Numbered from the stretch's first letter, positions 25,303 through 33,280 are shown. The stretch is 39,946 nt of DNA from JACCXJ01 sp052387115 (GCA_052387115.1 JBQTJM010000204.1:1-39946); one strand, 5' to 3'. The notes: generated by a model not told the origin, from the letters alone. Program-made: numbers and translations.

Positions 25303-27786
25303 CTACTGCGCCGCGGTCCTGGCTTCGTGGGTCTTTTGCTGGAGGAGTTTCTCCTCCTCGGCCGTCATCTTTGGCGGTTCCAGTTTGATGGTCAGCTTGT
25401 CGAGCTTTCCGGTGAATCGGAACGGCGACTGGTAGTCTTTATCGTCTACCCCCGTGCGGGTATCCACCCCGACATCGAAGGACTCGTCAATCGTCATGAG
25501 GGCCGGGATGGTGTGTGGGATCGCCTTGCGGGCGACTTCCTTGCCGTCCACCGACAGGACGCCGGTGCCACCCTTGGCCAGGCCGGGGCCGTCGTATGTG
25601 AAGTCAAACACGATCTTGTGTTTGCCCGGCGCGAGCGCGTCGGCGCCTTCCCAGCGGAATCGCTCCAGCCCAAGGAGATTGTAGGTGAACACAGGCTTGC
25701 CCTTCACCAGGTAGAGGCCGTATCCACCGAAGCGGCCGCCGAGCGTGTTGAGCATCCCTTCGGCGCCGCCCTGTGGAATTTCCACCTCTGCGGTGATTGA
25801 ATAAGACTTGGCGAGCGTGTTGGGCACACTGCCGTCTGGCAAGCCAGACAGTTCACCCGAATACGTGAACTCGGTCCGGCCGGCGGTTGCACTCGGTCGC
25901 GGGGTAATCAACCGCGGGAGGATGGAATTATCAATCGGGAATACCTGGTATTTCTTCGCCTCAACCAGGAAGAGTGCCTGTAGCTCCTTCAGCTTCTCGG
26001 GATACTTTGCCGCGAGATCGTTGTTCTGCGAGAAATCATCGGCGATGTTGTAAAGCTCCCACTTGTAGTTGTTGAGCTCGGGCAATTTATCCGTGCCCAT
26101 GAGCCATGGCGGTGCCGGAGGCGGCGTGGCGGCCATCCAACCGTCGTGGTAGATCGCGCGGTTGCCAAACATTTCGAAGTACTGTGTCTGGCGCGTGGAC
26201 TTGGCTTTTTCGTTCGCCTTGTCCCACGTATAGACCATGCTCACACCTTCGATCGGACTCTGCGCGATGCCGTTGACCGTCACCGGCGCCTGGACGCCGG
26301 TGGCTTCGAGGATCGTCGGCGCGATATCGATGATGTGGTGAAACTGCGTGCGCATGCCGCCCACATCCTTGATGCGGGCCGGCCAGGACATGACCATGCC
26401 CTGACGCGTGCCGCCGAAGAAAGAGGCCACCTGCTTGGTCCATTTGAAGGGCGTGTCAAACGCCCACGTCCAACCCACCGACATATGCGGGGTGGTCAGG
26501 TCAGAGCCCAGGACGTCGTAGAATTTCAGTTGGACTTCGACGGGAACATTGACGGCTTGAATCGCGGCCAGGTCGAACGGCGTGCCGATGGTGGAACCTT
26601 CGGAACTGGTGCCGTTATCGCCACTGATGTAGATGATGAGTGTGTTATCCAGCTTGCCCAGATCTTCGACCTGCTGAATGACACGACCGATTTCATGGTC
26701 GGTATAGGCCACATACGCCGCGAAGATATCCGCCTGGCGGATGAACATCTTCTTCTCATCGGCGTTGAGCGTTTCCCATTTCGGCAGGCTGTCCGGCCAT
26801 GCCGTGAGTTGGGTATTCGCCGGGATTACACCCAGCTTCTTCTGATTGGCAAAGATCGTTTCGCGCAGTTCGTTCCAGCCCTTGTCGAACAGGTGCATGT
26901 CGCTGATCTTCTTGACCCACTCTTTCGTCGGATGATGCGGCGCGTGCGTTCCACCGGGGACGTAATAGAGGAAGAACGGCTTCTCCGGCGCGGCGGCATT
27001 CAACCCCTTCATATAGCTGATCGCCTCGTCCGCCATGTCGGTCGTCAGGTTGTAACCCGGCTTCCCGACCCACGGCTCGATCTGGGTATGATCTTGGAAA
27101 AGATAGGGTGTCCACTGATTGCTCTCGCCACCCATGAACCCGTAGAAATACTCGAAGCCCATCCCGCTGGGCCATTGATCAAACGGTCCGGCCAAGCTGT
27201 ACTGATAGGTCGGCGTGTTGTGGTTCTTGCCGAACCACGAGGTCGAGTAGCCATTGTCCCTCAGGATGGTGCCGATGGTTGCCTTGTTCTTGGGGATGAC
27301 GCTGTCGTACCCCGGATAGCCCGTGGACATTTCGCCAATCACGCCGGTACCCACCGAGTGGTGGTTGCGGCCGGTGATCAGCGCCGCGCGCGTCGGCGAG
27401 CAGAGGGCGGTGGAGTGAAAATGTGTGTAGCGCAGGCCCGTCTTCGCCAGTCGATCCATGGCCGGCGTCGGGATGACACCGCCAAAGGTGCTGTAGGTGC
27501 CGTAGCCCTGGTCGTCGGTCATGATCAGCAGCACGTTCGGCGCACCCTTGGGGGGCACCACCGTCGGGGGCCAGTAAGGCTTCGAATCCTTGGCATCCTC
27601 CTTGAGTACGCCACCGAACTTCATCGGCGGTGGCGGGATTTGCTTCCCGTCAATAGTCACGGTGGCGATGGGCGAACCCGGCGCGCCAGTGACCTGCTGC
27701 GCCACGCTTGGCACAGCCGCCAGCATGGCCGTAAGAGCAGTAAGTATGGATGCGATCATCGTCCCCGTCAGCGTTCTTGTCGTCAC
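25303..27786 (-). CDS. secreted type I arylsulfatase
   Basis: An intact 827-residue arylsulfatase. A GTG start at 27786 follows an AGGAGGAGGAAG site. The signal peptide ends near residue 29 ('MLAAVPSVAQ'). 'PNVLLIMTDDQGYG' carries the metal-binding Asp91/Asp92. 'CSPTRAALITGRN' is the sulfatase signature; Cys129 is the residue oxidised to formylglycine and Arg133 its partner. 'YISGDNGTSSEG' (Asp390/Asn391) supplies later metal ligands. The C-terminal beta-sandwich is present ('GTGVLSVDGKEVARKAI'). It hydrolyses sulfate esters in the periplasm or outside the cell. The formylglycine-generating enzyme is not in the window. At least three fragments of other sulfatases lie within 12 kb, so this is the survivor of a larger set. 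Confidence 0.93.
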   Translation of the reverse strand: MTTRTLTGTMIASILTALTAMLAAVPSVAQQVTGAPGSPIATVTIDGKQIPPPPMKFGGVLKEDAKDSKPYWPPTVVPPKGAPNVLLIMTDDQGYGTYSTFGGVIPTPAMDRLAKTGLRYTHFHSTALCSPTRAALITGRNHHSVGTGVIGEMSTGYPGYDSVIPKNKATIGTILRDNGYSTSWFGKNHNTPTYQYSLAGPFDQWPSGMGFEYFYGFMGGESNQWTPYLFQDHTQIEPWVGKPGYNLTTDMADEAISYMKGLNAAAPEKPFFLYYVPGGTHAPHHPTKEWVKKISDMHLFDKGWNELRETIFANQKKLGVIPANTQLTAWPDSLPKWETLNADEKKMFIRQADIFAAYVAYTDHEIGRVIQQVEDLGKLDNTLIIYISGDNGTSSEGSTIGTPFDLAAIQAVNVPVEVQLKFYDVLGSDLTTPHMSVGWTWAFDTPFKWTKQVASFFGGTRQGMVMSWPARIKDVGGMRTQFHHIIDIAPTILEATGVQAPVTVNGIAQSPIEGVSMVYTWDKANEKAKSTRQTQYFEMFGNRAIYHDGWMAATPPPAPPWLMGTDKLPELNNYKWELYNIADDFSQNNDLAAKYPEKLKELQALFLVEAKKYQVFPIDNSILPRLITPRPSATAGRTEFTYSGELSGLPDGSVPNTLAKSYSITAEVEIPQGGAEGMLNTLGGRFGGYGLYLVKGKPVFTYNLLGLERFRWEGADALAPGKHKIVFDFTYDGPGLAKGGTGVLSVDGKEVARKAIPHTIPALMTIDESFDVGVDTRTGVDDKDYQSPFRFTGKLDKLTIKLEPPKMTAEEEKLLQQKTHEARTAAQ

Positions 27787-28048
27787 CTGTTACTTCCTCC
27801 TCCTCATAAGGGTGCCGGTCAATTTCCGGATACCGGATACAATGCTCGATAATGGCGTATTCTATTTTGCCCGGGCCGTTCAGAGCCCCCGGGTTATAGC
27901 CAACGGGCACAACTTGCGCTTTTTCAACTCGGGTGCCACGGGCACCTTGCTGCTCGTGGCGAGCCTCTGCACTGGCGGACAAGCCGCCAGCAGCATCCCC
28001 TCCAGATCAGATAAATAGATAAATACAATTGAAAACCCGCTCTAAGCT
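27787..28048. other. spacer upstream of the arylsulfatase
   Basis: About 260 bp without a gene. It carries the ribosome site of the sulfatase at its left end and a short direct repeat ('ccggatacc ggataca' around 27827-27841) that could be an operator. No clear -35/-10 boxes. Confidence 0.35.
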
Positions 28049-28075
28049 CGCCGCTCGCGGGGTTCACGAGCGGCG
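28049..28075 (-). terminator. hairpin after the glycine-rich protein gene
   Basis: A perfect 9-bp stem ('cgccgctcg'/'cgagcggcg') with a 9-base loop lies 16 bp beyond the stop of the leftward gene at 28091. On the minus strand a short T run appears only ~15 bp later, so termination strength is uncertain. Confidence 0.5.
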
Positions 28076-28090
28076 CACGCGCGAGCCTCC

Positions 28091-28816
28091 TCAGGGAGCG
28101 GGCACCACACGGTAGTAGACGCCGTTCGCGCCGTAGGACGGTTGGAACCACGTCTTGCCGCTCACATAGTAGGCCGTGCCACCGACGGTGGCTGGAGTAC
28201 TGCCGGCAGGCAGCGTCGGGTAGATCGCGTTCATCGCATACGTGCTGCCAGCGGCGTAGCCCGCGGAGTAGGCACTTGAAGTGGCTGCGCTGGTATTGGC
28301 CGAAGCCACGGCCGCGCCTGCGACCATGCCGACTGCGGCACCTGCGGCCGCGGCACCGGCGGTGGACCAACCGCCGCAGTTGTAGCATCCGCTTCCGTAG
28401 TTGTTCACGGTGACGGGTGGATGGTACCCTCCGTAATAGGTTCCACCGTAGTAGGCCGGCTTGCCATAGGCCGTCGTGCCATAGGCCGTCGTGCCGTAGC
28501 CCGTCGAGTGATAGGCCGTCGTGCCGTAACTGTTAGTGGCGCTCCAGTGCCCGTCGCCACCTGATGCCGTGCCGCCCTCAGCGCCCTTGGCGCTCCAGGA
28601 TCCCTCGCCGCCTGACGCGCTGCCGCCGCGGGCGCCCTCGCCGCTCCAGGAACCGCCGCCACCCGATGCGGTCCCGCCGAAGGCGCCGGTGTGGCTCCAC
28701 GAGCCGCCGCCACCCGACGAGTGTCCGCCGTAGGCGTTGGCGCGACCCCAGGCCGCGGCCGGCCCAGACGAGAGCGCCGTGAGAAGACCCACGAAGCTAA
28801 TGATGGTCGTTTTCAT
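28091..28816 (-). CDS. secreted glycine/serine-rich repeat protein
   Basis: A 241-residue exported protein. The signal peptide is 'TIISFVGLLTALSSGPAAAW'. Residues ~30-97 consist of four 17-residue repeats with the pattern GG-x-(A/S)-SGG-x-G-(S/H)-W-S-x4-(F/R/E/Y), e.g. 'GGTASGGGGSWSGEGAR'. Next is a Tyr-rich stretch of 'YGTTAY' units, a Cys pair ('GCYNCGG'), and an Ala/Gly hydrophobic segment (~152-175) like a glycine zipper. The C-terminus, 'YYVSGKTWFQPSYGANGVYYR' without its last residue, then 'VVPAP', is a tail found on many small envelope proteins. It could be a surface or matrix structural protein. AGAGG precedes ATG 28816. The next gene upstream encodes a DUF2092 protein. Confidence 0.75.
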   Translation of the reverse strand: MKTTIISFVGLLTALSSGPAAAWGRANAYGGHSSGGGGSWSHTGAFGGTASGGGGSWSGEGARGGSASGGEGSWSAKGAEGGTASGGDGHWSATNSYGTTAYHSTGYGTTAYGTTAYGKPAYYGGTYYGGYHPPVTVNNYGSGCYNCGGWSTAGAAAAGAAVGMVAGAAVASANTSAATSSAYSAGYAAGSTYAMNAIYPTLPAGSTPATVGGTAYYVSGKTWFQPSYGANGVYYRVVPAP

Positions 28817-28841
28817 GATGCGTACCTCTTCACTTTAACTT

Positions 28842-29735
28842 TCACTGGGTTTTGGATGGCTTGCTCTTCACCGGAGGCTTGCCCTTCGTCGGAGGCTCGA
28901 GGCCCGGCGGCAGCTTCGGGTCAGGGCGGGCGAACGGGATGCGCGTCGCCTTGCCCGCGCTCGCCGACGCGAAGGCGTCCGCCGGGACGGCAAGGTCGAG
29001 TTGCCAGTTGGACAGCTCCAGCTGGTGGCGCAGTTGTGATGGATCGTTGCGGTACACCGCGCGCAGCATCCGCGGGAGCTTGTCCTCAGCGCCGATCCAG
29101 ATCTGCACGAACACGTCGCCGTTGGCGTACGCCACCATGTCCGTCGTCGTGCCGCCGACCACGCGGGATTGGCCGATGTAGAAGGCAAGCTTCAACCCCT
29201 CGGCGATGTCCTGGTAGGGATCGGCGACGATCACGTCGGTGAACGGGAAGTAGATCGCGGCGGAGTCGTAGGCCGCCTTCAGCGTGGCGTCGATGGTAGG
29301 CGGAGCCTCGGCGACGGCGACATGGTTCTCGGTCGGCGCGAAGGCCATCATCGTCTTGCCGTCGTAGTAGAACTCGGAGGGGGGCCCGTCGGCGGACGTG
29401 ATCACCCGCAGCTTGTCGGGTCGCTGCAGGGTGACCTCAGACTTTGTCGTGTAGACGAGCGGAGGGCCGAGGCGACTCGGGCTCTCGTAGGAGACCACCG
29501 CCGTGAACGCCATCGATTTGGCGGCAGCCAGGCGGCTACTGGCGGCCTTCAGGAGGCCGATCGCCTTGGGCTCGAGCGTAAAGTCGCCCGCGGGCACCGC
29601 TGCCTTGCTCGGAGCCTTGGCGGACTTCGAAACCTGCGGTGCGCGCTTCACGTCCTGGGCGCCCACGTCCGCGGCGCCGAGGAACACACCCAGCGCGGCT
29701 AGCACCACCCAGCCAAAAAATTTGTCCCGGACCAT
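28842..29735 (-). CDS. DUF2092 periplasmic protein
   Basis: About 297 residues from ATG 29735, chosen because AGGAGG lies four bases upstream; the longer frame to 29780 overlaps that site. The signal peptide is 'FFGWVVLAALGVFLGAADVG'. The body matches DUF2092 (predicted LolA/LppX-like fold): 'AKSMAFTAVVSYESPSRLGP', 'RPDKLRVITSADGPPSEFYY', 'GKTMMAFAPTENHVAV', 'GEDKLPRML'-like 'GAEDKLPRMLRAVYRNDPSQ'. The tail is Pro/Lys-rich. Proteins of this group are often encoded next to glycine-rich envelope proteins and DUF1254/sulfatase genes, as here; a role in carrying a hydrophobic ligand is only inferred from the fold. Confidence 0.85.
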   Translation of the reverse strand: MVRDKFFGWVVLAALGVFLGAADVGAQDVKRAPQVSKSAKAPSKAAVPAGDFTLEPKAIGLLKAASSRLAAAKSMAFTAVVSYESPSRLGPPLVYTTKSEVTLQRPDKLRVITSADGPPSEFYYDGKTMMAFAPTENHVAVAEAPPTIDATLKAAYDSAAIYFPFTDVIVADPYQDIAEGLKLAFYIGQSRVVGGTTTDMVAYANGDVFVQIWIGAEDKLPRMLRAVYRNDPSQLRHQLELSNWQLDLAVPADAFASASAGKATRIPFARPDPKLPPGLEPPTKGKPPVKSKPSKTQ

Positions 29736-29849
29736 CATTCCTCCTGGGGAGCCGCCAACAAGCACAAAATGTTTCATCATAACTTTCTCTTTATCTCATG
29801 GCTGGCACGAGTGCGAACAGGTAAAAACGTTTGAACATGGCTTTCTCCT

Positions 29850-30054
29850 TTCTGCAATCGGGTGCGGAGTCATAAAGGCGCTCCAGGATCGAGTTGTCCA
29901 GCGGAAACACATCGTATTTCTCCGCGTCCACCAGGAAGAGTTTCTGCATCTGGCGCAGCTTGTCGGGCATCTTGGCCGCGAGGTCGTTATTCTGCGAGAA
30001 ATCCTCGGCGAGGTTGTAAAGCTCCCATTTATAGCCGTTGACCACCTCCGGCAA
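29850..30054 (-). pseudogene. arylsulfatase internal fragment close to the intact copy
   Basis: Minus-strand text 'NGYKWELYNLAEDFSQNNDL', then 'LFLVDAEKYDVFPLDNSILE', parallels the intact sulfatase ('NNYKWELYNIADDFSQNNDL', then 'LFLVEAKKYQVFPIDNSILP') almost residue for residue. Only ~68 codons remain, with foreign sequence on both sides. It is thus from a gene of the same subfamily as 25303-27786, unlike the fragment at 15718. Confidence 0.75.
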
Positions 30055-30234
30055 TGTGGACGTGCGTCTCGCCGCAGAACGAGTCCTTCAGTGGGTACAC
30101 TTCTCGGCGTATGTCCGCAAGGCCGTCAGGCTGAGGAGTGCAGGCCGAGCAGAATCGCCAGGGGCCCCTGGGGACCACCCAACGTGTCTCATGGCGCCTC
30201 CGTCCCACGATCCGGCCGAGGCGCGGCGGCACGG

Positions 30235-30582
30235 TTACTCCTGTCCCCGGGGCGGGTCGCCGGGGTGGGCCGCGAAGCAGGTGTCCGTGCCCACCTGGCA
30301 GAGGACGACGTACGTCTTGCGCTGGTTGCAGCCGGCCACGCCGATCGTGTACTCCACCCGCTCCAGCCCGCCCACGTACGGCCCCTGGAAGGCAGGCTGG
30401 ATGAAATCACTCGAGAGGACCGTCGCCGTCGCGGCCGGGCAGTTGAACTCGAACCGCCCACGTTGCAGGGCCGTCTGGACCGCTCCATCCTGCTTCTGGG
30501 TGAGCAACTCGCTCTGGGTGGCGCAGCCCATCGCGGCCGCCGCGAGGACGAAGAGCGAGAAGACTGTCGATCGTCTGGTCAT
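30235..30582 (-). CDS. small lipoprotein
   Basis: A 115-residue protein. ATG 30582 follows a GGAGGAAC site. The lipobox is 'AAAAMGC' (Cys20). The mature part has 'GRFEFNCPAATATVLSSDFI' and 'RVEYTIGVAGCNQRKTYVVL', with four more Cys that could form two disulfides ('CQVGTDTC'). The phrase 'V.Y.IGVAGC..R..YVV.C' recurs in short uncharacterised lipoproteins. Family function unknown. A copy of the dispersed repeat lies 48 bp upstream, and a possible promoter overlaps it. Confidence 0.8.
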   Translation of the reverse strand: MTRRSTVFSLFVLAAAAMGCATQSELLTQKQDGAVQTALQRGRFEFNCPAATATVLSSDFIQPAFQGPYVGGLERVEYTIGVAGCNQRKTYVVLCQVGTDTCFAAHPGDPPRGQE

Positions 30583-30618
30583 GTGTCAGTTCCTCCGTCG
30601 GTTTGCGTTGATTCGTTG

Positions 30619-30647
30619 AGCCTACCGTACAAGGATAGGAAGTTCAA
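30619..30647 (-). promoter_or_regulatory. possible sigma-70-like promoter inside repeat copy c
   Basis: On the minus strand TTGAAC and TAGGCT are separated by 17 bp and lie 37-65 bp before the lipoprotein start at 30582. The -35 half belongs to the dispersed repeat. Other copies do not show a good -10 at the same place, so this may be chance. Confidence 0.3.
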
Positions 30648-30660
30648 CGCGGTTTTGCAA
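30630..30660 (-). repeat. dispersed block-edge repeat, copy c
   Basis: Minus-strand text 'ttgcaaaaccgcgttgaact' then 'tcctatccttg'. Very similar to copy b (13168-13198), and the match runs on for ~40 bp on the 5' side. It points toward the lipoprotein gene at 30582. Confidence 0.55.
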
Positions 30661-30936
30661 TCGGTACTGCTGCGTCGGAGGGGTCGGCCGGTGATTGAGC
30701 GGCCAGGGTGACAAAGCAGAACATGAAGGTCATTAGGCCTAAAACGAAGGAATCCCGCATTAGCTAGCAAAACGCGAGGAACGACGCCCATATGGCGGTT
30801 TTCCTGATGAGCGGGGGCCAGCCCGGCCGATCCGAGGATGGCAATGGCGGCGAACCATCGGTCGAGCTCATGGTCTCTGCTGCACGGAAAAATCCAAACT
30901 TGCGGCCCCGAGTCCCGATGATAGCGTCGAGGCGGC
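30661..30936. other. gene-poor spacer
   Basis: About 275 bp between the repeat copy and the end of the leftward membrane-protein gene. No recognisable coding sequence on either strand. Confidence 0.4.
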
Positions 30937-31527
30937 TTATTGCGAAGATCCACTCCTGCCGGGGTGGGAGCGGACCCGACCAAGGACCCAATACACGCCG
31001 ATTATCGCGACGATCGCGACAGCCCCCATCACCAACACTAACCACAGGTACTCCTCCACCTCGGCGACGACGAGGAGGGTCAGCGTCAGTAGCAAACCCA
31101 CCAGAATGAAGAGTCGTTCGAGGTGGACGCCAGCCAGGTAGCAGCCCAGGGCGAGCAGCAGCAAGGCGTTAAGAGCGGCCGCTATGGCCGTCTCTTCGCC
31201 GTGGGTGCGAAAAAAGAACTCGAGCCCCAATGCGCCGCCTATCCCCAGCCAGTGGAATACCTGTCTTAACACCAGTGACGGACCCGCGCCCGCGCCGGGC
31301 ACCGACCGGTACCAGGCAGTGGCGACACACAGCAGACCGTAGATCGGCACCATGGAAATCCAATAAGTGGCCGAGATGGCGGAGCTCGCCATCGTCAAGC
31401 CGACACCGATGAGGGCTAGTATTACCATGAACACAGCAGCCACTGTCGCCACCTTCAAAGCCGTTGTCTTGCTAGCAGATCGCATCGGCCCGGTAGCGTT
31501 AATCGAATCGCTCGGTCGCTCACTCAT
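30937..31527 (-). CDS. polytopic membrane protein of unknown function
   Basis: A 196-residue protein from ATG 31527 ('MSERPSDSINATG'), with GGAGAG about nine bases upstream; the longer frame to 31575 lacks a ribosome site. Six hydrophobic segments can be seen, e.g. 'VATVAAVFMVILALIGVGLT', 'YWISMVPIYGLLCVATAWY', 'ALNALLLLALGCYLAGVHL' and 'LWLVLVMGAVAIVAIIGVYW'. A conserved-looking polar 'RTHGEET' lies between helices 3 and 4. The C-terminal tail is short and basic. I recognise no family. It would sit in the inner membrane. Confidence 0.7.
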   Translation of the reverse strand: MSERPSDSINATGPMRSASKTTALKVATVAAVFMVILALIGVGLTMASSAISATYWISMVPIYGLLCVATAWYRSVPGAGAGPSLVLRQVFHWLGIGGALGLEFFFRTHGEETAIAAALNALLLLALGCYLAGVHLERLFILVGLLLTLTLLVVAEVEEYLWLVLVMGAVAIVAIIGVYWVLGRVRSHPGRSGSSQ

Positions 31528-31784
31528 CGTGCTTCTCTCCGTCTTTCCTGGGGGTGTCTCGCGACTGGCACGCACGGCTCGCCGCGCAAAGAAGACCGCG
31601 GTGGTCCTGCCGCCGGCGTGGGTTGGTTGACAAAGAGCGTCTAATCCGTTTTTGACCCGCTGTCGACGGCGGGGGAAAGCAGTTTTCTGAACTGGGTGCG
31701 ATGCGGAAGCAACCGTTGCCGCTTACCCGCAAAGACTACTGGTTATTGTGTCTTTACCCATGCTGCGTGATCCTGCTTAGCCGA
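31528..31784. other. intergenic stretch
   Basis: About 257 bp, with the ribosome site of the leftward membrane protein at its left end. No gene seen. Confidence 0.35.
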
Positions 31785-31821
31785 CTGCCGGGAGCGGCCG
31801 AAGACCGGCCGCTCCCGGCAG
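31785..31821. terminator. perfect 16-bp hairpin downstream of a small secreted-protein gene
   Basis: Arms 'ctgccgggagcggccg' and 'cggccgctcccggcag' are perfectly complementary around the loop 'aagac'. It sits 17 bp beyond the stop of the leftward gene at 31839. No T run follows on either strand, so it may block exonucleases or act as a weak terminator. Confidence 0.55.
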
Positions 31822-31838
31822 ATGGGCTGTTGAGGACG

Positions 31839-32099
31839 CTACTTCTTCTTATGTACCTTTACCGGTTTCCCTTCAACGATCTCGTACTCAACGATGTCGC
31901 CCGTTTTCAGGTCTTCGGCGACGACGTCAGCCACAGCGATTTCATACTGCTTACCGTCATTCCCTGTGACCTTGACGACCTCTTCCTCAACCGCGATGAT
32001 TGTTCCGATCGCACTTTCACCCGCTGCCAAAGGCACGGTTGACGCGAACAACAGACCGGCGAGCGCAGCCGCACAGATACTGTCTATACGTACAGACAT
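31839..32099 (-). CDS. small secreted protein, beta-rich
   Basis: An 86-residue protein from ATG 32099, preceded by AGGAGAG. The signal peptide is 'ICAAALAGLLFASTVPLAAG'. The mature ~57 residues read like a compact beta-barrel: 'AIGTIIAVEEEVVKVTGNDG', 'YEIAVADVVAEDLKTGDIVE', then 'YEIVEGKPVKVHKKK'. This resembles OB-like or DUF1344-type small periplasmic proteins. Function unknown. Upstream in-frame codons to 32261 are not protein-like and lack a ribosome site. A copy of the dispersed repeat lies ~130 bp upstream, and a perfect hairpin follows the gene. Confidence 0.75.
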   Translation of the reverse strand: MSVRIDSICAAALAGLLFASTVPLAAGESAIGTIIAVEEEVVKVTGNDGKQYEIAVADVVAEDLKTGDIVEYEIVEGKPVKVHKKK

Positions 32100-32230
32100 G
32101 TTAATTCTCTCCTCATGGTTCGATTGATGTGAGTATTTCGCCTTGGAGCGAACCCCGCAGCGCGAGCAAAAGTCCATCTTTTTCGCGCTTCGCCTGACAG
32201 GACCCGGCGAACTTAAGGTGCCGCCTCGGA

Positions 32231-32261
32231 AGAAGATAGGAGACCCAACGCCGCTTGTCAA
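32231..32261 (-). repeat. dispersed block-edge repeat, copy d
   Basis: Minus-strand text 'ttgacaagcggcgttgggtc' then 'tcctatcttct'. It agrees with copies a, b and c in 'ttg.caag...cgttg' and 'tcctatc'. It falls exactly where IS91-like coding text on its 5' side ends, and points to the small secreted-protein gene. Confidence 0.5.
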
Positions 32262-32269
32262 GCGGAAGG

Positions 32270-32470
32270 ATCCCGATGCCCTGGCCCGAGTTCAAAACGC
32301 GCTTCAAGCGGCGGGCCCACTTCATGGCGGCGTGCCGCTCTGCCAGGGTCTTTTCCGTTGGCTCGCGATCGTACCTGGCGCGTCGGGCCGGGATAACCTG
32401 TGCCCGCCAGGCGCTGTTCGGCGCGAACACGCCGTGGAAGCGGGTGAGGTTCACGCGGGGCTTCGACGAC
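32270..32470 (-). pseudogene. IS91-type transposase C-terminal fragment
   Basis: Minus-strand text 'PRVNLTRFHGVFAPNSAWRA', then 'TEKTLAERHAAMKWARRLKR' and 'VLN', is the C-terminal part of IS91/Y2 transposases. The metal-binding 'C..CGG' and the end are missing; instead the dispersed repeat begins. The preceding part of the protein survives separately at 16319-16480. The first residue here follows directly, in family terms, on the last residue of that fragment. Confidence 0.72.
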
Positions 32471-32520
32471 AGCCTTCATACTCGCAGGAAGCGCCTCAGA
32501 GGTTTTAGGTGACTGGCGCA

Positions 32521-33058
32521 TCATTTGCCGTATCGAGGATGAGCAAGTGACTTGGCGTTGCCCCCCAACAAGGCCAGGAACGCCGCTTTGTCCAAGGCCT
32601 TGCTGAACAGAAACCCCTGGAACACCCGGCATCCGAAAGCGCGCAGCAGGGCCAGCTGGCCTTCCGTCTCGACGCCCTCGGCAATGACCTCGAGTCGCAT
32701 CTCGCGGCCGATATCGACCAGCCGTGACTGCTACCAGCCACTCCCCATAGCGCGCCTGGCCGCCGTACAGCGCGATGAACCAGAAGAACGCTGGGACAGC
32801 CAGGAATCCGCAAGCCGACTGCCAGCGTAGCGCCCAAGCCGCCTCGGCGAGCGAGGCGGAGCCATGGTAGTAACCGGAAAAATAGATGAACCCTGCCGCC
32901 GGGAAGCACACCAGCGAGAACGCCAGGTATAAGGGGATTCGACGCCCGATCGAGCCCAGGACCGCGGCCACCCCGCCCATGAAGAACGCGATCCCGGCAC
33001 TGACATAGAATGCCGGTACGATGACTTTTAGGCTCAGTAGATCGAGCGCGGGGCTCAT
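32521..33058 (-). pseudogene. membrane sensor joined to the tail of an EAL domain (middle deleted)
   Basis: From ATG 33058 the first ~112 codons give a membrane sensor with four or more helices ('VIVPAFYVSAGIAFFMGGVA', 'IPLYLAFSLVCFPAAGFIYF', 'FLAVPAFFWFIALYGG'). At about 32720 the sequence jumps, in another frame, to 'SRLVDIGREMRLEVIAEGVE', 'QLALLRAFGCRVFQGFLFSK' and 'ALDKAAFLALLGG', the last ~65 residues of an EAL phosphodiesterase, ending at TGA 32521. Everything between (PAS/GGDEF and most of EAL, with its catalytic residues) is gone. It is the second cyclic-di-GMP gene in the window with this type of internal loss. Confidence 0.65.
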
Positions 33059-33134
33059 GGGCCAACCCGACAGGTGTGGGACCGCCGCTGGTCCGGCGTC
33101 ATGCGCTCGGGCGGGGTCTGTTTGATGGGTTGCA

Positions 33135-33206
33135 TTTTTCTGTGCTAGTGAGTTGCACCTTTACAAGCGCATCGTGGGCAAGGTGCAACTCCCTAACACA
33201 GAAAAA
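33135..33206. repeat. 27-bp near-perfect inverted repeat
   Basis: Arms 33135-33161 ('tttttctgtgctagtgagtt...') and 33180-33206 ('aaggtgcaactccctaacac...') match in 25 of 27 positions around an 18-bp spacer. The outer ends are T and A runs, so it could serve as a bidirectional terminator. It lies between the end of the DUF2845 gene (75 bp away) and the start of the leftward TM-EAL remnant, and could equally be a small MITE. Confidence 0.7.
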
Positions 33207-33229
33207 GGACGTTTAAAATCCCTCCTCCC
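33199..33229 (+). repeat. dispersed block-edge repeat, copy f
   Basis: Reads 'cagaaaaaggacgtttaaaa' then 'tccctcctccc'. The core 33201-33223 is an inverted copy of 33671-33693 (22 of 23 identical), so the two flank the DUF2845 gene. The only copy that does not point toward a gene. Confidence 0.55.
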
Positions 33230-33280
33230 CAACCGGGACGGGAACAGTTACCGGTCTTCGCGGAGCCCGGCCCTCTGACC

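Noticed and set aside
26146..27852. A 568-codon forward frame opposite the arylsulfatase
   Set aside because: It is antisense to a gene with full catalytic motifs, and its Arg/Asp/Val-rich product matches nothing. Such shadows are common in GC-rich DNA.
28535..28740. CRISPR-like regularity in the 28.5-28.7 kb region
   Set aside because: The ~51-bp periodicity is explained by the 17-residue protein repeats of the glycine-rich gene; there are no spacers.
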